Origin: Flavobacteriales bacterium
Lineage (GTDB): Bacteria; Bacteroidota; Bacteroidia; Flavobacteriales_D; Crocinitomicaceae
NCBI GenBank assembly: GCA_947454525.1
Contig: CANGJM010000009.1
Location: 1-37,341 of the forward strand
DNA length: 37,341 nt
Direction of reading: 5' to 3'
In this document: positions 33,196 to 37,341 of the stretch, one piece after another
How positions within the stretch are numbered: position 1 is the first letter of the stretch
Layout of the letters: the number at the start of each line of letters is the position of its first letter
Translations under genes and position numbers: made by a program
The notes under the pieces: generated by a model
The model's database searches: none
Told to the model about the DNA's origin: nothing
Seen by the model: the letters and a program-made list of their open reading frames with translations, nothing else

Positions 33196-33759
33196 TCAAC
33201 CGGGTATCCCAGTGTCTAGTACTTTCCAAAGTATTTCATTCTCCAATTCTATTTTTTCTCCTGTTTTACCGTCTATAAATACTAGTTTTTTTATTAAAAC
33301 AGTCGTGTGATGTGTCTTGTTGCCATAAAGTTCTGTCGGGTCACTAAAACCTATAACTAATTGTCCGCTTTGAGCAGTTAACGCTCGTGTCGGCTTAGGA
33401 TTATTCGTTATAATAATGTCTGTACAAATGTTTGAAAGGTGTGCGTCCTTGTTGTCAAATATCAAAAGTTGCGTTAATCGTTTTGCATTTGAACGATCAA
33501 TAGTTACTGAATAGCAACTGTCAAATTGAATAGGGAAGTCTGGAAGAATACGAATTACATATTTGTTATTAATTAGTTTGTACGTTCCGCCCGAACAACC
33601 GATACTTTGTCCAGCTTTTAATGTGTCAATGTCGGCAAAGCAAGTCTTAAATGTGTTTTTAGGTTTGTCTTGTTGTTTCGCATAATTGTCTTTAAAGTTG
33701 CTTTGATGAGTACAACTTACTAAAGTCAAAATGGTCATTATGAAAAGTAGTCTGTGCAT
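33196..33759 (-). CDS. Lipoprotein of unknown function, cassette cargo
   Basis: 187 residues with lipobox (MTILTLVSCTH). The middle has IGCSGGTYKLINNKYVIRIL, a pair of cysteines and a repeated strand pattern, and a C-terminal VLIKKLVFIDGKTGEKIELE. It is a single gene between sites S8 and S9. I recognise no family. Confidence 0.65.
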   Translation of the reverse strand: MHRLLFIMTILTLVSCTHQSNFKDNYAKQQDKPKNTFKTCFADIDTLKAGQSIGCSGGTYKLINNKYVIRILPDFPIQFDSCYSVTIDRSNAKRLTQLLIFDNKDAHLSNICTDIIITNNPKPTRALTAQSGQLVIGFSDPTELYGNKTHHTTVLIKKLVFIDGKTGEKIELENEILWKVLDTGIPG

Positions 33760-33778
33760 TCTGGTCTAAAATTACTTG

Positions 33779-33951
33779 TAACTTACTTATACGCCTCATG
33801 AATCCTTTGAAATACAACATCCGTCTATTTGCTTTGAATCATGAATGTTCCATAAAAATAGAAAAACATATGATCAATCATGGAATGGAGAACGAATTTG
33901 CTGTGAATACTGGGTGTAGAAGAGGAGGGGAGTTTTCAGCTGTTATAAGCT
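33779..33951 (-). repeat. attC-like boundary S9 with long internal repeat
   Basis: Left end TAACTTACTTAT (33779-33790), right end AGCTGTTATAAGC. The interior 33836-33915 is the second copy of the S7 internal repeat. The stop codon of the next gene (33943-33945) lies in the right-hand TAAC core. A minus-strand run encoding IHEAYK and a stop at the left end mirrors the acyltransferase C-terminus IHEGHK. Confidence 0.6.
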
Positions 33952-34416
33952 TTTCCTTTTTACGATAAATGCCCGAATCATGTTCATTAAAAACAGTACC
34001 TGACTTAAAATGAATATTACAAAAATTAGTGCAAGCCATTCGTTCATTGCCATGCTAGATTCATATTCCTCAAATTGATTTAACACATTGTAATCTTTGT
34101 GCGTGGTAGGATGGCTTGTCAATTTATTGGTGAGTGCGATTATCGTTATCAAACAAATTGTTGTAAGTCCATAGTGCAGCCAATTCAGTATGGGGCTTAA
34201 GCTTCTTGAAATTTTATTCATTCCCCAAGTAGTCAACGTAAAAAGCACGAATAATAAAGCAACGGCAATGATGATATGAGCTTGAGCTATCGCGACATAT
34301 GTATCATGCATGGCGATATCAAGACTGCCATTGACAAAAAAACTTGTCAATAATAGTATGAATGCAGTCAATCCGTATGTCAGCACAATTTTGGGCATTT
34401 GAGTAATTTTTGTCAT
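33943..34416 (-). CDS. Small membrane protein with cytochrome-oxidase-like HDTY motif
   Basis: The ATG at 34416 is preferred; the longer ORF to 34461 would be translated from boundary S10. 157 residues with about four helices. The stretch DIAMHDTYVAIAQAHIIIAV resembles the conserved HDTYFVVAHFH helix of cytochrome c oxidase subunit I, but the remaining haem ligands are missing, so oxidase activity is very unlikely. Such short COX1-like proteins are familiar in Bacteroidota. The stop lies in the S9 core. Confidence 0.65.
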   Translation of the reverse strand: MTKITQMPKIVLTYGLTAFILLLTSFFVNGSLDIAMHDTYVAIAQAHIIIAVALLFVLFTLTTWGMNKISRSLSPILNWLHYGLTTICLITIIALTNKLTSHPTTHKDYNVLNQFEEYESSMAMNEWLALIFVIFILSQVLFLMNMIRAFIVKRKSL

Positions 34417-34420
34417 TGCT

Positions 34421-34553
34421 AATAACGTTTTGCTGTCAGGCGCTCGTCCCAACTCTTTCAATAAATTCGTTTCTAAATGTAAGAAATACTTTGCTTCAAA
34501 TTTTACGTTTCAACGAAGTAAGATCTTGGGCTCGTGCTTGAAAGCTGTTGTCG
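34421..34553 (-). repeat. attC-like inverted repeat S10
   Basis: AATAACGTTTTGCTGTCAGG and GGCTCGTGCTTGAAAGCTGTTG are the ends. The arms GGCGCTCGTCCCAA and TTGGGCTCGTGCTT pair well. The left core AACGTTTTG is the closest here to the Vibrio/Treponema AACGTTAG type when read on the minus strand. Confidence 0.65.
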
Positions 34554-34557
34554 GTAT

Positions 34558-35025
34558 TCATAAATCGCGTATGAAATACCCTGCAAATGTCAAAATGAAG
34601 GTCGCTAGCGCGAAGTACTTCTCATATGCGATTAAATCCAATTTTATACGAAAACGAGTATATATGACAACGGTGACCACACTTAAAATTGAGCCTATGT
34701 AGACAGCATATAAAAAAGTTAAATCATTTAACTTTATTTTGCGGCCATCTTCTAAATAAGCTGTAGCTCTTTCTGGTGCAATAAAATCGATGATGTACAT
34801 ACAAAAGACAAAAAACATAATGTAAAACATCAATCCAATGAGCAATTTGTAAAGCATGCCTGGAATGACTTTTGCCTTTGTAAACAATAATAAGGCAGTT
34901 AGTCCTGAAAAGGCAATAAAGTAAATCTGCGGTTTTGATTTTATTACAGATTGCAGATGCAAAGTGCAAAAAATTCCTACAACTGTAAGAAGTATGAATA
35001 TTATTTTTCGTTTCATGGACATCAT
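34558..35025 (-). CDS. Small membrane protein, second gene of a coupled pair
   Basis: 155 residues with about five membrane helices and a short polar loop DFIAPERATAYLEDGRKIKL. The ATG at 35025 overlaps the stop of the upstream gene by one base (TAATG); ATG 35016 is an alternative. It forms a two-gene cassette with the gene at 35025-35522, between sites S10 and S11. No family is recognised. Confidence 0.65.
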   Translation of the reverse strand: MMSMKRKIIFILLTVVGIFCTLHLQSVIKSKPQIYFIAFSGLTALLLFTKAKVIPGMLYKLLIGLMFYIMFFVFCMYIIDFIAPERATAYLEDGRKIKLNDLTFLYAVYIGSILSVVTVVIYTRFRIKLDLIAYEKYFALATFILTFAGYFIRDL

Positions 35026-35522
35026 TAGGTATTGGTGCTATAACGAGTTTTTGACTTCCTGGAATTTGTTATTAAATAGATCCCCATTAAAATATTAATC
35101 AAGACAATTATTGTGACTCCAATTGGATTATTTACAGAAATATTATTATCCAGGGTAATAATTAAGATCATTACAGGATGAAGTAGAAATAGTAAACTAA
35201 ACAGGTAGTACCACCTCCATGCAATCATGACGTTTCTCTTTTGAAGAGTTTCATTCTCATTTGCATCGATTAATTCATTGTTCATATTTACATTAATCTG
35301 ATAGCTCTTTTTCAATAATAGTATAAAGTTGAATCTTAATGCGGGAAAACTCAGCATTAGAATTAAAAAAACATATAATGTATGAATGACAGGCAAACTA
35401 AAAATATTGTTAATTATGTATGCAAAACCGAATCGAGACAATGTGTCATATACAGTCAAAAGTGATAATAAAGATATAATTAGGGTCAATGTTAATGCTA
35501 AGGTTTGAGAGTTCTTGTTCAT
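35025..35522 (-). CDS. Small membrane protein, first gene of a coupled pair
   Basis: 165 residues with about four helices (8-26, 45-70, 101-125 and 130-152) and a polar loop of QINVNMNNELIDANENETLQ. The stop overlaps the next start (TAATG), which implies coupled translation. It begins just inside site S11. No family is recognised. Confidence 0.65.
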   Translation of the reverse strand: MNKNSQTLALTLTLIISLLSLLTVYDTLSRFGFAYIINNIFSLPVIHTLYVFLILMLSFPALRFNFILLLKKSYQINVNMNNELIDANENETLQKRNVMIAWRWYYLFSLLFLLHPVMILIITLDNNISVNNPIGVTIIVLINILMGIYLITNSRKSKTRYSTNT

Positions 35523-35525
35523 TTC

Positions 35526-35658
35526 TTATAACGGTTTAGGGCTTTTCGTTCGGGCGGGTTTCGAAGCACAAAGCTTCAATATATTACCAAAGTTTAATAG
35601 AGGTACAAAGTTCCAAGTTTACACGACAGTCCGCCTGACGCAAAACCCTTGTTAGCAC
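35526..35658 (-). repeat. attC-like inverted repeat S11, best-paired long site
   Basis: Plus strand TTATAACGGTTTAGGGC and CCCTTGTTAGCACG are the ends. The arm GGGCTTTTCGTTCGGGCGG pairs with CCGCCTGACGCAAAACCC over about 18 positions. This is the clearest long stem among the sites and supports folding of the bottom strand. Confidence 0.7.
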
Positions 35659-35688
35659 GAGTGGTTCGTTTGTTTCGGTCTGTTGTTG

Positions 35689-36081
35689 TCATTTTCCGTG
35701 AGTTATTCTAATTATTTTACAATCTCTTGAGTCAATGATTATTAAAAATGTCCCTCCTAAATATTCTTTTGGAAGTGTTCCACCAATTACCCAATAATTG
35801 TCAATGAAGTAAATTTCATATGGTCGCTGTTTTGTAATGTTGTCTTTGCCGTAAATGCTGAAAAGAATTGGTTCTGCTACGTTTATTGCAGTCAAACTAT
35901 CTTTAATAATTGAAGTCTTGTTATCAATTACATTGTGTTGGGATTTGCCGGTAAGTGCCGATTTAAGTTCTTGTTCAGCGTATGATTTTCCAAGTATAGT
36001 TCTGTCATTTTTTTTCTGTCCACACGCATTTAATGTGAAAGTCAAAAGTGTCAAAAAGTAAATTGCTTTAATGTTTGTCAT
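35689..36081 (-). CDS. Imm-NTF2-type lipoprotein (orphan immunity protein candidate)
   Basis: 130 residues with lipobox (LTFTLNACGQ). The C-terminal domain NVAEPILFSIYGKDNI, QRPYEIYFIDNYWVIGGTLP and EYLGGTFLIIIDSRDCKIIR is the pattern of NTF2-fold immunity proteins (Pfam Imm-NTF2, YbbC/YhhH-like), which protect against polymorphic toxins. The lipid anchor would place it where a periplasm-acting toxin is met. No toxin is nearby. The family is recognised by pattern, and the immunity role is inferred. Confidence 0.75.
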   Translation of the reverse strand: MTNIKAIYFLTLLTFTLNACGQKKNDRTILGKSYAEQELKSALTGKSQHNVIDNKTSIIKDSLTAINVAEPILFSIYGKDNITKQRPYEIYFIDNYWVIGGTLPKEYLGGTFLIIIDSRDCKIIRITHGK

Positions 36082-36109
36082 TTATCTGTTGTTATGTCTT
36101 CTTACCATT

Positions 36110-36250
36110 GGTGCTAAAGTTTTTTTTGGCTTTGCGAAATAGCGAAATTTTAGCACAAAACGACACCTCGAAGTTTAATTATTTTTAATATACAAAGTCG
36201 TTTCTTCGAAGCAGGATCTTTGAATGGTGCATGAGCCTCTGTTAGCACTA
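36110..36250 (-). repeat. attC-like inverted repeat S12
   Basis: Ends GGTGCTAAAGTTTTTTTTGG and ATGAGCCTCTGTTAGCAC. GTGCTAA pairs with TTAGCAC at the very ends, and GGCT with AGCC inside them. A second partial copy of TTAGCAC occurs at 36150-36156. Confidence 0.6.
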
Positions 36251-36790
36251 GTTTTTCTTTTTATGGACTTTCAATAATCCATTTTCATATAATCCACCAG
36301 CGTCAATTCGAGTAATATCTTCTATTGCAAACATTATTCTCCCTCGGTCTAAAGAACTGCGTGACCCAAATTCTTTAATAACAATGGATTCTGCATCCAT
36401 TTCTTCAATTTCACCAATAATGCACATTCCATTATCAATATTTTGGATATTTATATTAACATGTTTGAATACTTTGCTAATCGACTTTAGAATTACTTCA
36501 AGGGAATCAAGCTTAATTGACTCGATGTTCTTTTCTTGATCGTGTTTATTGATGATTTTGTGAGCACTATTTATATCATTATTTGCCCATTTGATTCTTG
36601 TGATGTCTTCTCTTTTAAAAACAATGATTCCATTGAATAACCCATCATCATTATAATGTTCTAGTAGAAGAAAATCATCATTAAATTGTCGAATGAAACC
36701 ATAAAATGATTCGTTAAACAAATCAGTAAAAATGTCTACAAATGATTTTTCCGTTTGTAATTTCTTAAGGTATTTAGATGCTATATTCAT
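36248..36790 (-). CDS. Protein with two Sm-like repeats, cassette cargo
   Basis: 180 residues, cytoplasmic. Two repeats of the same design are visible: FYGFIRQFNDDFLLLEHYND ... IIVFKREDITRIKW (about 28-70) and GMCIIGEIEEMDAESIVIKE ... IMFAIEDITRIDAGGLYE (about 120-170). Both carry EDITRI after a five-strand pattern like an Sm/LSm or SH3-like barrel. A helical region joins them. Duplicated Sm-like domains bind RNA or other ligands in other families; no function can be claimed here. It lies between sites S12 and S13. Confidence 0.6.
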   Translation of the reverse strand: MNIASKYLKKLQTEKSFVDIFTDLFNESFYGFIRQFNDDFLLLEHYNDDGLFNGIIVFKREDITRIKWANNDINSAHKIINKHDQEKNIESIKLDSLEVILKSISKVFKHVNINIQNIDNGMCIIGEIEEMDAESIVIKEFGSRSSLDRGRIMFAIEDITRIDAGGLYENGLLKVHKKKN

Positions 36791-36803
36791 AATGTGGTCA
36801 ATT

Positions 36804-36874
36804 AGTGCTAACGTTTTTGGGCTTTGTGAAGCAGCACGTAAGTAAACCCCTTCTTTTGGGTAGGTGCTACTAGC
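36804..36874 (-). repeat. attC-like inverted repeat S13, short form
   Basis: Plus strand GTGCTAACGTTTTTGGGC at the left and GGGTAGGTGCTACTAGC at the right (about 71 bp). AGCAC/GTGCT and ACCC/GGGT form a nested hairpin. On the minus strand the left core reads AACGTTAGCAC, the closest match here to the canonical GTTRRRY core. GGGTAGGTGCT is identical to S2. Confidence 0.65.
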
Positions 36875-36875
36875 T

Positions 36876-37341
36876 TCATTCTTCCTTTAACGTCGTTCCT
36901 ACTATTTTTAATGTTTGCGAAAGTTCGACAAATGAAGGCAAAAGCTCTTTTAGTTCGGCCTTGTCCTTGGTTGATAATACGGCCGTTACAATTGTCGATT
37001 TACATTCAATGATCAACATAACTTCTTTTCTACCATTGGGATAATCGTAAGTAATGGTCAAATAGTTACCAGTTAAACAGTCATTCGATTTAATATTTTC
37101 AAATTTTTGATTTAAGGTGTCAATTTTCACACCTTTAAATGTTTCTGATGTGTAGTCATTGTTTCCTTTCACCCAAGCGCTCAAATTGGGTTTGCCATTA
37201 TAATCAATCCCATAAACGTATATGTATGTTTCATTACTTACACGCTTTGTGTTAGGTTTGATAAAAAATGGCAATTGGTCATTTTCTGCTTGAAGCCAAT
37301 TTTTAGGTATGTCGACAAAAATTGTATGTTTTTGTCCAACT
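36876..37341 (-). CDS. Partial CDS running out of the window (function unknown)
   Basis: The open frame begins beyond the window: upstream of the first annotated TTG (37274) it continues with HTIFVDIPKNWLQAENDQLP to the last base, so the 5' end is missing. The visible 150-odd residues are strand-rich, with ETYIYVYGIDYNGKPNLSAW and GNYLTITYDYPNGRKEVMLI. The C-terminal helix ends TLKEE. No family is recognised. Its 3' end abuts site S13. Confidence 0.65.
   Translation of the reverse strand, partial: VGQKHTIFVDIPKNWLQAENDQLPFFIKPNTKRVSNETYIYVYGIDYNGKPNLSAWVKGNNDYTSETFKGVKIDTLNQKFENIKSNDCLTGNYLTITYDYPNGRKEVMLIIECKSTIVTAVLSTKDKAELKELLPSFVELSQTLKIVGTTLKEE

Noticed and set aside
27929..36874. CRISPR array
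   Set aside because: The repeats differ in length and sequence, are separated by whole genes, and no spacer-sized units or cas genes occur.

Overview
The window looks like an accessory island of a member of the Bacteroidota, most likely in or near Flavobacteriales; I cannot name the genus. The evidence is low GC, starts without Shine-Dalgarno sequences, promoter candidates of the Bacteroidota type (TAnnTTTG), many short lipoproteins with an early lipobox, a type IX secretion (T9SS) C-terminal sorting domain, and DUF2490, PepSY-like and DUF6438 proteins. I saw no rRNA, tRNA, IS element or CRISPR array.

Layout. (1) 0.2-0.5 kb: an orphan TacA/DUF1778-type antitoxin on the plus strand. (2) 0.56-9.7 kb: a minus-strand run of short lipoprotein, exported and membrane protein genes, including a TPR protein, a DUF6438 lipoprotein, a chagasin-like lipoprotein, a TIMP-like exported protein and a WapI/DUF6228-like orphan immunity protein. 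(3) 9.9-11.3 kb: a T9SS-sorted esterase enclosed by two attC-like inverted repeats, that is, one gene-cassette-like unit. (4) 11.6-15.3 kb: the only plus-strand operon, a response regulator, histidine kinase and DUF2490 outer-membrane protein with overlapping ends, followed by two PepSY-like proteins and a terminator. (5) 15.7-18.0 kb: a small integrative-element module with a tyrosine recombinase, an excisionase-like HTH protein and a zinc-ribbon plus PD-(D/E)XK-like protein. (6) 18.2-27.9 kb: more minus-strand lipoprotein and membrane genes, a rhomboid protease, an alpha/beta hydrolase, an orphan HigA-type regulator with a palindromic operator, a DUF2225 protein, and two decayed 3' fragments of genes whose intact relatives lie elsewhere in the window. 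(7) 27.9-37.3 kb: an array in which almost every one- or two-gene unit is separated by a 43-200 bp imperfect inverted repeat with TAAC...GTTA ends. All genes point the same way and several stop codons lie inside the repeat. This is the organisation of an integron cassette array without a visible integron integrase (CALIN-like).

Interpretation. The window appears to be a collecting ground for small cargo genes: orphan antitoxins, immunity-like proteins (Imm-NTF2, WapI/DUF6228-like), DUF6994, DUF6438, an acyltransferase and many small membrane proteins of unknown function. Duplicate and decay pairs (intact gene plus fragment, or two diverged copies) show continuing turnover. The strongest candidate for something new is the attC-like cassette array and its cargo. 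Its identity as an integron product is inferred from repeat structure and gene layout, not from a recognised integrase.
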